Positions 1-8,490 of a DNA stretch of 64,000 bases are shown here, piece after piece. The notes under the pieces are model-generated. The model had not been told where the DNA came from. It was given only the letters and a program-made list of their open reading frames with translations, and made no database searches. Every line of letters begins with the position of its first letter. The stretch's first letter is position 1. The stretch lies in NCBI RefSeq assembly GCF_020524085.2, contig NZ_CP129016.1, positions 1,978,001 to 2,042,000 on the forward strand, in the 5' to 3' direction. Source of the stretch: Halobacillus litoralis. Its GTDB lineage: Bacteria; Bacillota; Bacilli; Bacillales; Halobacillaceae. A program made the translations under genes and the position numbers.

Positions 1-1046
1 CGTTCGTTACTCACCAGGCTGAATTGAAAGAGCGTCCTCTTATTATTGTAGAAGTAAGAGATGATGCAGGTTGTATAGGTTATGGCGAGGTGACGGCATT
101 TCCTACCCCTTTTTACACCTATGAAACGTTAGGTACTGCTTGGAATATTTTAGAAAATCATCTGATTCCGTCCCTTTTGAAAAATGGAGCGGAACACCCT
201 TCTGATGTGGCAGAACAAAATGGGGGAGTGCAGGGTCATCCGATGGCAAAAGCGGGTCTGGAAGCAGCGCTATGGGATTTGTATGGAAAGCAAACAGGCA
301 GAAGCCTTGCCGATCTCCTGGGAGGTATCCGTTCATCAGTAAGCGCGGGGGCGGTGATCAGCCTAGGAGATTCGTTAGAAAAAGATGTATCCAGGTTGAA
401 GGAAGAAAGTTTTCAAAGATATAAATTGAAAGTGGTTAAAGGAAAAGAAAAGGAAGCGATCGAAACCATCCAAGAAATCGACCCGTCCCTTCCGATCATG
501 ATCGATGCGAATGGTCAATACAATGCAGAGGATATAAGCCATTTACGTTCATTGGATGATTACGGGTTAACAATGATTGAGCAGCCTTTTCCAGGAGGGG
601 ACTTTTATTGGCATAAAAAGTTGCAAAAGGAAATGAAGACCCCGATTTGTTTGGATGAATCGATCATGTCTTTACACGATGCCATCCAAGCGGTTGAACT
701 GGGAAGTTGTCAAATCATTAACATAAAAATCAGTCGTGTCGGTGGATTAACCGCAGCGATTCAAATTCATGACTTCTGTCAATCGCGTGGGGTTCCTGTG
801 TGGTGCGGAGGGATGGTGGAATCTGGGATATCCAAAGCGCATAATCTTGCGTTAGCATCCCTGCCAAATTTCACGATTCCAGGTGATTTGTCCGGTTCTA
901 CAAGGTATTTTTATAAAGATCTTGTACACCCTGAGATTGTTATGCGTAAAGGTACCATTGAGGTTCCTGCGAAAGCGGGAATGGGTATGGAAGTGGATGA
1001 AGAATATTTGGATGAAGTAACACTCGTTTACAAGACCTTTTCCTGA
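1..1046 (+). CDS. menC: o-succinylbenzoate synthase MenC (5' end outside the window)
   Basis: Enolase-superfamily enzyme that dehydrates SHCHC to o-succinylbenzoate in menaquinone synthesis; in Bacillaceae the family overlaps with N-acylamino acid racemases. The frame is open from base 3, so the true start lies upstream and roughly 30 N-terminal residues are missing; an internal TTG at 24 is not the likely start. Visible motifs are the catalytic KLK pair (YKLKVVKG), the metal ligands in MIDANGQ, IEQPF and CLDES, and the second catalytic lysine in NIKISRVGG. The complete enolase barrel is therefore present. It is followed after 58 bases by a small unknown gene. Probably the last gene of a men operon, which is inferred from the family since upstream genes are not visible. 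Confidence 0.9.
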   Translation, partial: FVTHQAELKERPLIIVEVRDDAGCIGYGEVTAFPTPFYTYETLGTAWNILENHLIPSLLKNGAEHPSDVAEQNGGVQGHPMAKAGLEAALWDLYGKQTGRSLADLLGGIRSSVSAGAVISLGDSLEKDVSRLKEESFQRYKLKVVKGKEKEAIETIQEIDPSLPIMIDANGQYNAEDISHLRSLDDYGLTMIEQPFPGGDFYWHKKLQKEMKTPICLDESIMSLHDAIQAVELGSCQIINIKISRVGGLTAAIQIHDFCQSRGVPVWCGGMVESGISKAHNLALASLPNFTIPGDLSGSTRYFYKDLVHPEIVMRKGTIEVPAKAGMGMEVDEEYLDEVTLVYKTFS

Positions 1047-1104
1047 ATCATCAATCTGTAATAGGTTTCCCCTCCGTGGTTCACACTAGAGAAGAGGAGG
1101 GCGA

Positions 1105-1419
1105 ATGATGGATAAGGATAAGTATTATATCAACATGGGAACAAGGGAAATTTCTTTAAACCACGATGCAAACAATGATGATTTCACGATTTATGCAACG
1201 GAAGAGGAAGTAAAAGCGCTAAGAGAAGTATTTGATGAGATTTATAATGCAGATGAAGAGTCTTTCTGGCGGTCCCACGTTCCGTATAATCCCTATCATA
1301 ACGATCAGGCGAACGATGAAGTGGATCTTGGTATGAAAAAAGCGTTTCAAAAGATTTACGACCTTGGAGATGAAGCGACTAAACATCATATCAGTGAGAT
1401 GGGTGTATTGAATGAATAA
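1105..1419 (+). CDS. Conserved-looking small acidic protein, function unknown
   Basis: A 104-residue soluble protein, rich in Asp, Glu and Asn, with no signal peptide or membrane segment. A good ribosome site (GAGGAGGGCG) sits just before tandem ATG codons. Predicted features are a short beta start (YYINMGTREISL), then a helical middle and a His-containing stretch (YNPYHNDQ). It lies between menC and ytkD and is followed immediately by a terminator, so it may be co-transcribed with menC. I do not recognise the family and assign no function. Confidence 0.7.
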   Translation: MMDKDKYYINMGTREISLNHDANNDDFTIYATEEEVKALREVFDEIYNADEESFWRSHVPYNPYHNDQANDEVDLGMKKAFQKIYDLGDEATKHHISEMGVLNE

Positions 1420-1422
1420 TCG

Positions 1423-1450
1423 AACCGCTTCTTAAAAAGAAGCGGTTTTC
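1423..1450 (+). terminator. Intrinsic terminator after the 104-aa gene
   Basis: Perfect stem AACCGCTTCTT / AAGAAGCGGTT with a 3-base loop, followed by a short T run. Confidence 0.75.
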
Positions 1451-1882
1451 TATGCTTCATTAGAATATCACCAGGCATATCTTCCATTTTCTCTGCTTGA
1501 TTAAGAATGTCCTTAGGTACGACAATCTCTTTAATTTCGTTAAAACGTCTGAATTCACTGTATATGGATTGATTTACCTCAATTTGTTCCCCCATGATCC
1601 TCAATTTCAAGTTTCATATCCATACGGAACATTCGGGGTTCGTATGCATCTTAATCGTCGCTACATAGGTTCGCTGAGCCATTATTGTTCTATTCACTTT
1701 TTTGCTTTCTTTCTTGTAGATGATAAGAATCGAACGTTTCATGTTTGTGGGTGTTTTTACAATTTTTTCAGAAAAGCGGGAAGTTTGTCTGCTGACCGGT
1801 TTGTATTTAGCGTGGCTTGTGGTACGATTTAAACAGGTGAAAGACAGAACGTATATCAAGGATTAAAGGCAGTTGAGCAGAC
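1451..1882. other. Intergenic stretch with overlapping small ORFs, no confident gene
   Basis: About 430 bases lie between the terminator and ytkD. The minus strand holds two abutting open frames in different phases (about 1859-1614 and 1610-1386); the second reads into the terminator. A 48-codon plus-strand frame (1720-1866) with a hydrophobic middle (LLTGLYLAWLVV) ends just before ytkD. None has a convincing ribosome site. The stretch could be a decayed or frameshifted small gene on the minus strand. I see no RNA gene or repeat here. Confidence 0.4.
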
Positions 1883-2350
1883 ATGAAAACATTTTATGAT
1901 TATTACCACAACCCTGTCCGGTTATCTTTTGAGGATCATCCTTTTTCCGAGACACCGAAACATGTGTGGGTGATATGCCGATACAAGGATCAATGGCTGC
2001 TCACCAAGCATAAAGATCGTGGTCTAGAATTTCCAGGCGGAAAAGTTGAAGAGGGAGAATCAGCGGAAGACGCCGCTGTCAGAGAAGTCAGAGAAGAGAC
2101 AGGAGCCGTTATTTCTCATTTATCCTACATTGGTCAGTACCATGTAGAAGGGAAAGGGGGGACGGTCATTAAGAATGTGTATTTTGCAATGATTGATTCG
2201 ATCGATGATCAGGATCATTATTTTGAGACGCACGGACCAGTATTGTTCCGTCATCTCCCGCGTAATTTAAAATCGAATGATCGTTTTAGTTTCATGATGA
2301 AAGATGAAGTGTTGCCAGAGTGCTTGAAAAAGGTAGAAAAGTTTAACTAA
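1883..2350 (+). CDS. ytkD: Nudix hydrolase YtkD (RppH-like / 8-oxo-dGTP pyrophosphatase)
   Basis: A 155-residue Nudix enzyme. The Nudix box runs from GGKVEEGE through REVREETGA (about residues 50-73), with all key Gly and Glu residues present. In B. subtilis YtkD cleaves oxidised nucleoside triphosphates and acts as an mRNA 5' pyrophosphohydrolase; the same role is inferred here from family and location. The start is ATG at 1883, and a ribosome site is weak (GGCAGTTGAGCAG). The gene is monocistronic and its own 3' end forms half of the terminator stem. Confidence 0.9.
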   Translation: MKTFYDYYHNPVRLSFEDHPFSETPKHVWVICRYKDQWLLTKHKDRGLEFPGGKVEEGESAEDAAVREVREETGAVISHLSYIGQYHVEGKGGTVIKNVYFAMIDSIDDQDHYFETHGPVLFRHLPRNLKSNDRFSFMMKDEVLPECLKKVEKFN

Positions 2351-2367
2351 ACTTTTCTACCTTTTTT
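2332..2367 (+). terminator. Terminator of ytkD
   Basis: Stem GGTAGAAAAGTTT / AAACTTTTCTACC followed by TTTTTT. The upstream arm overlaps the last ytkD codons. Confidence 0.85.
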
Positions 2368-2380
2368 CTAATGTTTCTTC

Positions 2381-2932
2381 AACAATCTGGCAGGATTGTT
2401 GAAGACTCAGTTTCGAGATGTTTCCGGGGTTCGTTGCTATGTTGGGCGTCAGGGGTGGTCGGGAACCTACTCGCTTTCCTGCGGGGATGACGGCAAGCCT
2501 CCTCGTGCTTCGCACTGTGGGGTCTTGCCAGTCCATCCATTCCCGCGGGAGTCTCGCAGCTTCCCAACCACCCCTTTCGGTGTAAGGGAGAAACGAACCC
2601 TTGTGCCAAATTGGACGGGTCTTTCACTATCCAACTGTTAGAGGTGTAAAGCGAAGTGGATTAAGCTTTAACGTACTGTTGAGGTGTTCTAGTCATCCAC
2701 CTCCCATAATCATACGAGCTGACCTTTTAGGAGTGTTTTCGAAAATCTTTCATGGCAATGGGGCGGAGGGAAACGGTGAGACTCCTATGGGACGTGTGGG
2801 AGAGGTGAGACCCCGGAAGGCGTAGCCTGAGGAGGCTCACCGCCCGCCCCATGGAAAGCGAACCTTTTCCCGGAGCCCCTAGAATCACTCAATTGTCTCG
2901 AAACTGAGTCTTCCACAAACGGGAGCGTTTGT
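2381..2932 (+). repeat. MITE-like composite repeat, copy 1 (complete, + orientation)
   Basis: Reference copy of the family. The left end is a small hairpin (AACAATC..GATTGTT) followed by the terminal repeat GAAGACTCAGTTTCGAGA (2401-2418). The right end is its exact inverted repeat (2896-2913) followed by a hairpin CACAAAC..GTTTGTG. Inside are two long GC-rich palindromes: one with CTTCCCAACCACCCC (about 2450-2575), one with GGTGAGACTCCTATGGGA (about 2755-2870). No ORF of credible coding character lies inside. It occupies the ytkD-pckA intergenic region. Confidence 0.8.
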
Positions 2933-2948
2933 GAGTGGAGGGCATAGA

Positions 2949-2985
2949 GAAGGCCCCGCTGGAAATCCAGCGGGGCCTTCTTTTA
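2949..2985. terminator. Strong GC-rich hairpin downstream of pckA
   Basis: Perfect 14-bp stem GAAGGCCCCGCTGG / CCAGCGGGGCCTTC with loop AAAT, followed on the plus strand by TTTTAT. It probably terminates convergent transcription; the minus-strand T run needed for pckA is weak. Confidence 0.65.
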
Positions 2986-3009
2986 TATGAGGAGATGAGG
3001 AAACAATTG

Positions 3010-4603
3010 TTATGACCTGTGGTAGGTCGGTCCTGCATTTTTGATTTCTTCGCTTGCATATGTGAATTTCTTGAAGTTTTCATGAAACTTGCTTGCCAAT
3101 GACTTGGCACTTTGATCATATGCATCGGCGTCTGCCCATGTTTTTCTAGGAAATAATACTTCATCTGGTACACCAGGGCAGTGTGTAGGAATATTCAAAC
3201 CGAAAAATGGATCTTGATAAGTTTCAGCAGAGCTTAACTCTCCCTCCAGTGCGGCATGAATCATGGATCTTGTGTAGGCCAGTTTAATTCGCTGCCCTTC
3301 CCCGTAAGATCCTCCTGACCAGCCTGTGTTGACCAAATAAACATCTGCGTTGAATTGGTCAATTTTTTCCCCGAGCATTTCTGCATAAGTGGATGGCGGG
3401 AGAGGAAGGAACGGTGAACCGAAGCAGGCAGAAAATGTAGCTTGTGGTTCTGTGATTCCTCTTTCAGTCCCTGCAAGTTTACTCGTATATCCACTCAAGA
3501 AATGGTACATGGCCTGCTCTTTGGTCAATTTACTGATTGGTGGGAGGACACCTGTTGCATCAGCTGTTAAAAAGATGATGGCATTCGGATGACCGGCGAT
3601 ACTCGGTTGTACAGTATTATCAATATGCTCTAATGGATAAGCCGCTCGTGTATTTTCAGTGAGACTTGTGTCATTGTAGTCGGGCTGGTGGGTCTGTGGA
3701 TCAAGCACTACGTTTTCCAGGACAGAGCCGAAATGAATGGCATCAAAAATCTGGGGTTCCTTTTCTTGAGAAAGGTTGATACATTTCGCGTAACATCCAC
3801 CCTCAATATTAAAAACTCCGTAGTTTGACCATGCATGTTCATCATCACCAATCAACCTACGTTGAGGGTCCGCTGATAATGTTGTCTTTCCTGTTCCGGA
3901 AAGGCCGAAGAATAAAGCCACATCTCCCCTCTTTACCTACGTTAGCTGAGCAATGCATAGGGAGAACGTTCTTCTCGGGAAGAATATAGTTCATGACAGA
4001 GAAGATAGACTTTTTAATCTCTCCGGCATATTCGGTGCCACCAATTAAAACAATACGGTGTTTAAAAGAGATCATGATGAATGCTTCTGAGTTCGTTCCA
4101 TCGGTCTCCGGATTAGCTTTGAAGGTTGGAGCAGAGATTACAGTAAACTCTGCTTCATGATCTTCTACTTCCTGTTCATCTGGACGAATGAACATTTGCT
4201 GTGCGAATAAGTTGTGCCAGGCGAACTCTGTGAGTACCTGAAGAGGAAGACGGTGCTTTTCATCTGCCCCCGCAAAGCCCTTAAAGACAAAAAGTTCATT
4301 CCGTTCTTTCAAATAATCCAATACTTTATGATATAGTTTTACAAACGTTTGATCATCTATGGGCTGGTTGACAGCTCCCCAGTGAACTTTATCTTGTGTA
4401 ACATCATCCTGAACGATGAATTTATCTTTCGGAGATCTTCCAGTATAAGTACCCGTCGTTGCCTGGATGGCCCCTTTTTCTGTCAGGGTACCTTCATTAC
4501 GGTATAAAATCTTTTCCACTAAGTGTGGAACAGATAGCTGGTGGTGGACATGTTCTTGGGCAAGTAAAAGATTCAGTTCAGACATTTGATTTATGGTACT
4601 CAT
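3010..4603 (-). pseudogene. pckA: Phosphoenolpyruvate carboxykinase (ATP), split by a frameshift
   Basis: Gluconeogenic enzyme converting oxaloacetate and ATP to PEP. The N-terminal part is read 4603-3857 and the C-terminal part 3921-3010; together they cover the family. The break falls after [10 protein letters not shown]. The sequence has GAGGGGAGAT where GAGGGAGAT would restore the normal [20 protein letters not shown], so one extra G (C run 3926-3929 on the plus strand) is responsible. The P-loop [11 protein letters not shown] and the kinase-2 motif IGDDEHAW follow intact. The start ATG at 4603 has AAAGGCGGG upstream. A sequencing error is as likely as a true mutation. Transcribed divergently from metK, with a CcpN-type site over its promoter. 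Confidence 0.9.
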
Positions 4604-4652
4604 ATGTGTCGACCCGCCTTTGCATTTATTATGATCAACCTAATGTGAGATT

Positions 4653-4680
4653 AGTATAACACATTGAATTCTTTAGTCCA
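4653..4680 (-). promoter_or_regulatory. pckA promoter with overlapping CcpN-type operator
   Basis: On the minus strand TGGACT and TATACT are separated by 16 bases. The bases TGTGTTATACT (plus 4653-4663), which include the -10, match the CcpN consensus TRTGHYATAYW at every position. CcpN represses pckA and gapB on glycolytic carbon in B. subtilis. The match is seen in the sequence; the regulation is inferred. Confidence 0.6.
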
Positions 4681-4749
4681 TACTATACGTGAAAAAGCTT
4701 ACATTTTATTTATTCTGAATTATCAAACTAGAAACCCACTCTTTTGTTC

Positions 4750-5306
4750 AACAATCTGGCAGGATTGTGAAAGACTCAGTTTCGAGACTTTTGTTGAGTG
4801 GATGGGGGCTGCGGGGAATAACTCGCTTTCCGCGGGAGCGCGGTGAGCCTCCTCAGGCTAACGCCTTGCGGGGTCTCACCAAGCACTCTTTTCCCGCAGG
4901 AGTCTCGCCATTCCCCTCCGCCCCTTTGCTATATCAGTGTCTCGAAACCACTCCCCGAATAATCAGCTATTCAGTTTAATGGGAGTATAAGGATAAAATC
5001 CCCGTGCCCAGGTATTTGCACTCTGAGAGCTTAATACAGAGCGTTCTATGCTTTTAACAATCGAGATAGCGGAAGACAATCCAACTTGGTAAAGGGGTTC
5101 GTTTCTCACATACATCGAATGGGGTGGTTGGGAAGCTGCGAGACTCCCGTGGGAGAAGGAGATAGGCGAGATCCCGCAGGACGCAGTCCCAGGGAGCTCG
5201 GCGCTCCCCTACAGGAAAGCGAGTAGCTTCCCAGCCACCCCTGACTCCCATTATGGCAAACGAAACCCTAAAGCATCTCGAAACTGAGTCTTCAACAAAC
5301 GGGAGC
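4750..5306 (+). repeat. MITE-like composite repeat, copy 2 (+ orientation)
   Basis: Left end AACAATCTGGCAGGATTGTG then GAAAGACTCAGTTTCGAGA (4769-4787). Right end TCTCGAAACTGAGTCTTC (5276-5293) then AACAAACGGGAGC. Two internal palindromes: about 4800-4925 (GCGGTGAGCCTCCTCAGGC) and about 5115-5240 (GGGTGGTTGGGAAGCTGCGA paired with TAGCTTCCCAGCCACCC). Same organisation as copy 1; it fills the pckA-metK intergenic region upstream of the metK promoter. Confidence 0.8.
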
Positions 5307-5416
5307 TTATATGGAAGAGTGGGATATTTCTTATTGAAAAAAGTTTCTAATAATATATGTGAATTTCATTCAAACGTTTACTAAATACGAATACGTTAGA
5401 ATGAGGTGGAATTCAA

Positions 5417-5445
5417 TTGACAACAAATGAGGTTTTCGATACGAT
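5417..5445 (+). promoter_or_regulatory. Sigma-A promoter of metK
   Basis: TTGACA, 17-base spacer, TACGAT, directly upstream of the S-box aptamer. Confidence 0.65.
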
Positions 5446-5454
5446 AACGGAGAA

Positions 5455-5577
5455 CGGATACTCTCTTATCCAGAGTTGGTGGAGGGACAGGCCCTTTGAA
5501 ACCCAGCAACCGTCATGCACATGACACGGTGCTAACCTGAAGCAAGGAGGACATGCTCCTTGGACGATAAGAGCGAA
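5455..5577 (+). ncRNA. SAM riboswitch (S-box) in the metK leader
   Basis: Canonical SAM-I elements are visible: the P1 arm CTCTTATCCAGAG near 5462, the GGTGGAGGGACAGGCCCTTTG core, ACCCAGCAACC, the GGTGCTAACC motif, and the closing arm GATAAGAG near 5570. It is followed by a terminator hairpin, the usual expression platform. High SAM is expected to favour termination before metK. Confidence 0.95.
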
Positions 5578-5588
5578 AGGAAGCAGCC

Positions 5589-5616
5589 CCTTTCCTCGAA
5601 TAGGAAAGGTTTTTTC
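5589..5616 (+). terminator. S-box expression-platform terminator
   Basis: Stem CCTTTCCT / AGGAAAGG followed by TTTTTTCTTTT. The next 237 bases to metK hold no clear element beyond an AT-rich leader. Confidence 0.85.
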
Positions 5617-5853
5617 TTTTTATAAGGCTTTTTTTCAAACAGAGGGATGAGATTGATTCATCCACTCATTAAAACTCAGCCTTTAATGAAGAAATATTCG
5701 AACAGGATAACCTGTAGATATTCCTATGTAATTGCTCCATTGGTTGTGAAAAGAGGCAACATGAACATATATGAAACGTATAAAAGTTTCTGCACATACT
5801 GGTAAAGAGTTCCGTCTAATACTTTGTACTTACAGAAGGAGGAGTTTTTAAGA

Positions 5854-7050
5854 ATGCCTGCAAACCGCCGGTTATTCACATCAGAATCCGTCACGGAGGG
5901 TCATCCGGACAAAATTTGTGACCAGATTTCTGATGCGATATTAGATGAAATTTTAAAAAACGACCCTAACGCGAGGGTTGCATGTGAGACAACAGTGACA
6001 ACGGGACTTGTACTGGTTTCTGGTGAGATTAGTACAAATACTTACGTGGATATTCCATCCATCGTACGTCAGACGATCAAAGATATCGGATATACTCGTG
6101 CGAAGTACGGGTTTGATGCGGATACATGTGCTGTTCTGACTGCGATTGATGAGCAATCCCCTGATATTGCAGGAGGCGTGGACGTTGCTCTTGAATCCCG
6201 TGAAGGAAAAATGAGTGACGATGAAATTGAATCGATTGGTGCAGGAGACTAGGGATTGATGTTTGGTTTTGCTAATAATGAAACCAAAGAATTGATGCCT
6301 CTTCCAATCTCCTTGGCTCATAAACTCTCTAAACGTCTATCTGATGTTAGAAATGATGGTACACTTGATTACCTTCGTCCAGATGGAAAAACACAAGTGA
6401 CGGTAGAGTACGACGAAAATGATCAGCCAGTGCGCGTGGATACAATTGTTATTTCTACCCAGCATGCGGAAGAAGTGACTCTGCAACAGATCCAGGAAGA
6501 TTTGAAGAAACATGTGATTGGGCCGATCGTGCCTGAAGGATATATTGATGAACAGACGAAGTACTTTATTAATCCAACCGGACGCTTCGTCATTGGAGGT
6601 CCACAAGGTGACGCCGGGCTAACCGGAAGAAAGATTATCGTCGACACATATGGTGGCTATGCTCGTCATGGAGGGGGAGCCTTCAGTGGTAAAGATGCTA
6701 CGAAAGTAGACCGTTCTGCTGCATATGCTGCCCGTTACGTTGCGAAAAATATCGTAGCTGCAGGACTTGCGGATTCTGTTGAAGTTCAGCTTGCTTATGC
6801 CATCGGTGTTGCGCAGCCTGTTTCTATTGCTATTAACACGAATGGAACAGGTGCGGTTTCTGAGGAGCAACTGGTGGAAGCTGTCCGTGAACTGTTCGAC
6901 CTTCGCCCAGCAGGAATTATTAAGATGTTGGACCTGCGTCGTCCTATTTATCGTCAAACGGCTGCTTACGGTCATTTCGGACGTACAGATGTGGAGTTCC
7001 CTTGGGAGCGTACAGATAAAGCCGAAGAATTGAAGGCACGCTGTCAGTAA
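5854..7050 (+). pseudogene. metK: S-adenosylmethionine synthetase with an in-frame amber codon
   Basis: MetK makes SAM from methionine and ATP and is normally essential. The reading frame runs 398 codons, normal for the family, from ATG 5854 (ribosome site AGAAGGAGGAG; the TTG at 5824 is too far upstream). The N-terminal motif [15 protein letters not shown] and the C-terminal part, including [11 protein letters not shown] and GGGAFSGKD, are intact. The only flaw is TAG at 6250-6252, where the invariant motif GAGDQGLMFG has its Gln: GAGD-stop-GLMFG. CAG to TAG is a single C-to-T change. Since the rest is undamaged, a base error is more likely than a dead gene; suppression or reinitiation at ATG 6259 would be alternatives. 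Confidence 0.9.
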
Positions 7051-7057
7051 TAAAAAA

Positions 7058-7095
7058 AAACCGTTCCAAACAAAAGTTTGGAACGGTTTTTTTCG
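7058..7095. terminator. Bidirectional terminator between metK and ytoA
   Basis: Stem AACCGTTCCAAAC / GTTTGGAACGGTT, loop AAAA, with a T run on both strands (A9 before, T7 after), suiting convergent metK and ytoA. Confidence 0.9.
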
Positions 7096-7117
7096 TTCAA
7101 GTGATCGATTTGTGGCT

Positions 7118-7633
7118 TCATGATTTTCGTAGTTCTTTATAATATTGCCCTTTTTCCACATAACTCTTTCTGATCCTGTTGAGTTCCTTAATGTCTTCTT
7201 CATTTAGTTCTCTTATGACTTTGGCCGGCCGTCCGAAAGCGAGAGTATTTGGTGGAATCACTTTCCCGGGGGGAACAAGACTCCCGGCGCCGATGAAAGC
7301 TTGTTCTCCAATAACAGCGCCATCCAGAATAAGAGATCCCATGCCGATCAGCGCGTTTTCTTTTATATGGGCGGAATGTAAAGTGACTTGGTGGCCGACG
7401 GTTACCCCGTCCTCAATGATTAATGGTTTGTCTGGGCTTTGATGTAAGAGGCTTAAATCTTGAATGTTGGTGTTCTTGCCAATATGTACGGGAGCTACAT
7501 CTCCTCTGATCACGGTCTTGAACCAAACACTGGCCTTTTCCTGTATGGTTACATCCCCTGTGATCACAGCATCTTCAGCAACATACGCGCTCGGATGTAT
7601 GTCAGGTACCTTTCCTTTATATTCGCAAATCAT
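7118..7633 (-). CDS. ytoA: Gamma-carbonic-anhydrase-like hexapeptide protein YtoA
   Basis: A 171-residue left-handed beta-helix protein. Hexapeptide repeats run through most of it (AVITGDVTIQEKASVWFKT, NIQDLSLLHQ, GHQVTLHSAHIKENALIGMG), followed by a C-terminal helix. The spaced His residues (about 67, 86 and 91) are the likely zinc ligands of the gamma-CA/YrdA/PaaY family. Whether it has carbonic anhydrase activity cannot be told from sequence. Start ATG 7633 has GGGGGTTTTTC upstream. It stands between metK and ytpA as in B. subtilis. Confidence 0.85.
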   Translation of the reverse strand: MICEYKGKVPDIHPSAYVAEDAVITGDVTIQEKASVWFKTVIRGDVAPVHIGKNTNIQDLSLLHQSPDKPLIIEDGVTVGHQVTLHSAHIKENALIGMGSLILDGAVIGEQAFIGAGSLVPPGKVIPPNTLAFGRPAKVIRELNEEDIKELNRIRKSYVEKGQYYKELRKS

Positions 7634-7692
7634 GAAAAACCCCCTTATACTTATACTATTGATAGTATAGCAGAAGAAAAGAGGGAGATGCT

Positions 7693-8470
7693 GTGAAGAA
7701 AGTAGAATCAGTCAATGATCGTGCAACGGTTGTGCTCGTTCATGGGGCCTTTGAACATTCAGGACGGTATCATGAACTGGTCGACCAACTTCAAAAGGAT
7801 GGGTATTCCGTTATTTATGGGGACCTGCCAGGTCAGGGTCGTTCTTCAGGGAAGAGTGGCCATATCCGTTCTTTTCAGGACTATATCAATACCATTATGA
7901 TGTGGATTCAAGAGGCGGACCCCAATAAAAAAGTATTTTTAATGGGGCATAGCATGGGAGGCCTTGCGGTTGTTCGTACAATGGAGACCGCTCAACCAAA
8001 GGTGGATGGTGTTATTCTTTCTTCTCCTGCGCTAGGGCTCCTGAAAAAAAGCGAGCATCCCCTTGGAAGCTGTGTCTTATATGTTAAATACTTTTATTCC
8101 ATCATTAAGAATCAAAGCTCCTCAAGATCCCGAATATATCACACGTAATAAGGACAAAATTATAGAGTTTCAACAAGATCCTTTGATTATTGATAAAGTC
8201 TCTGTTCGCTGGTACCGTGAATTTCAGAAAGCGACGAGAGAAGCGTTTTCTGATATTCAACGCTTTCCTGATATCCCATTGCTACTGATGCAGGCCGAAG
8301 AGGATTATATGGTGAGAATAGAGAAGACCGCTGAATGGTTTGACCGGGTTCAGGTAAAAGAAAAAAGGTACAAACAGTGGCCAGGTCTTTATCATGAAAT
8401 TTATAACGAGCCGGAATGGAAAGATGTCTATCAACATACGCTATCTTTTTTAGAGGATCATCTAAAGTAA
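7693..8470 (+). pseudogene. ytpA: Alpha/beta hydrolase YtpA (phospholipase-like), frameshifted
   Basis: Serine hydrolase; B. subtilis YtpA is a lysophospholipase linked to the antibiotic bacilysocin. The first half is in frame 7693-8148 and contains VLVHGAFEHSG (oxyanion region) and the nucleophile elbow GHSMGG. The second half continues in another frame to 8470 with the late Asp and His region (MQAEEDYMV, WPGLYHEIYNE). The frames join at CATCCCCTTGGAAGC (C run 8059-8062): one C fewer gives a continuous SEHPLEAVSY. The start at 7693 is GTG or TTG-like, preceded by GAGGGAGATGCT. Probably an extra base in the sequence rather than real decay. Overlaps the upstream region of ytpB and is likely co-transcribed with it. 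Confidence 0.85.
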
Positions 8471-8490
8471 ATCGGAAAGGAGGCTTTCTT

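Noticed and set aside
2379..2825. Small ORFs inside the repeat copies
   Set aside because: They follow the palindromes, change between copies and lack ribosome sites; they are not coding.
3924..3930. Two separate functional pckA genes
   Set aside because: The two frames overlap, share one promoter and join perfectly with one base removed, so they are one split gene.
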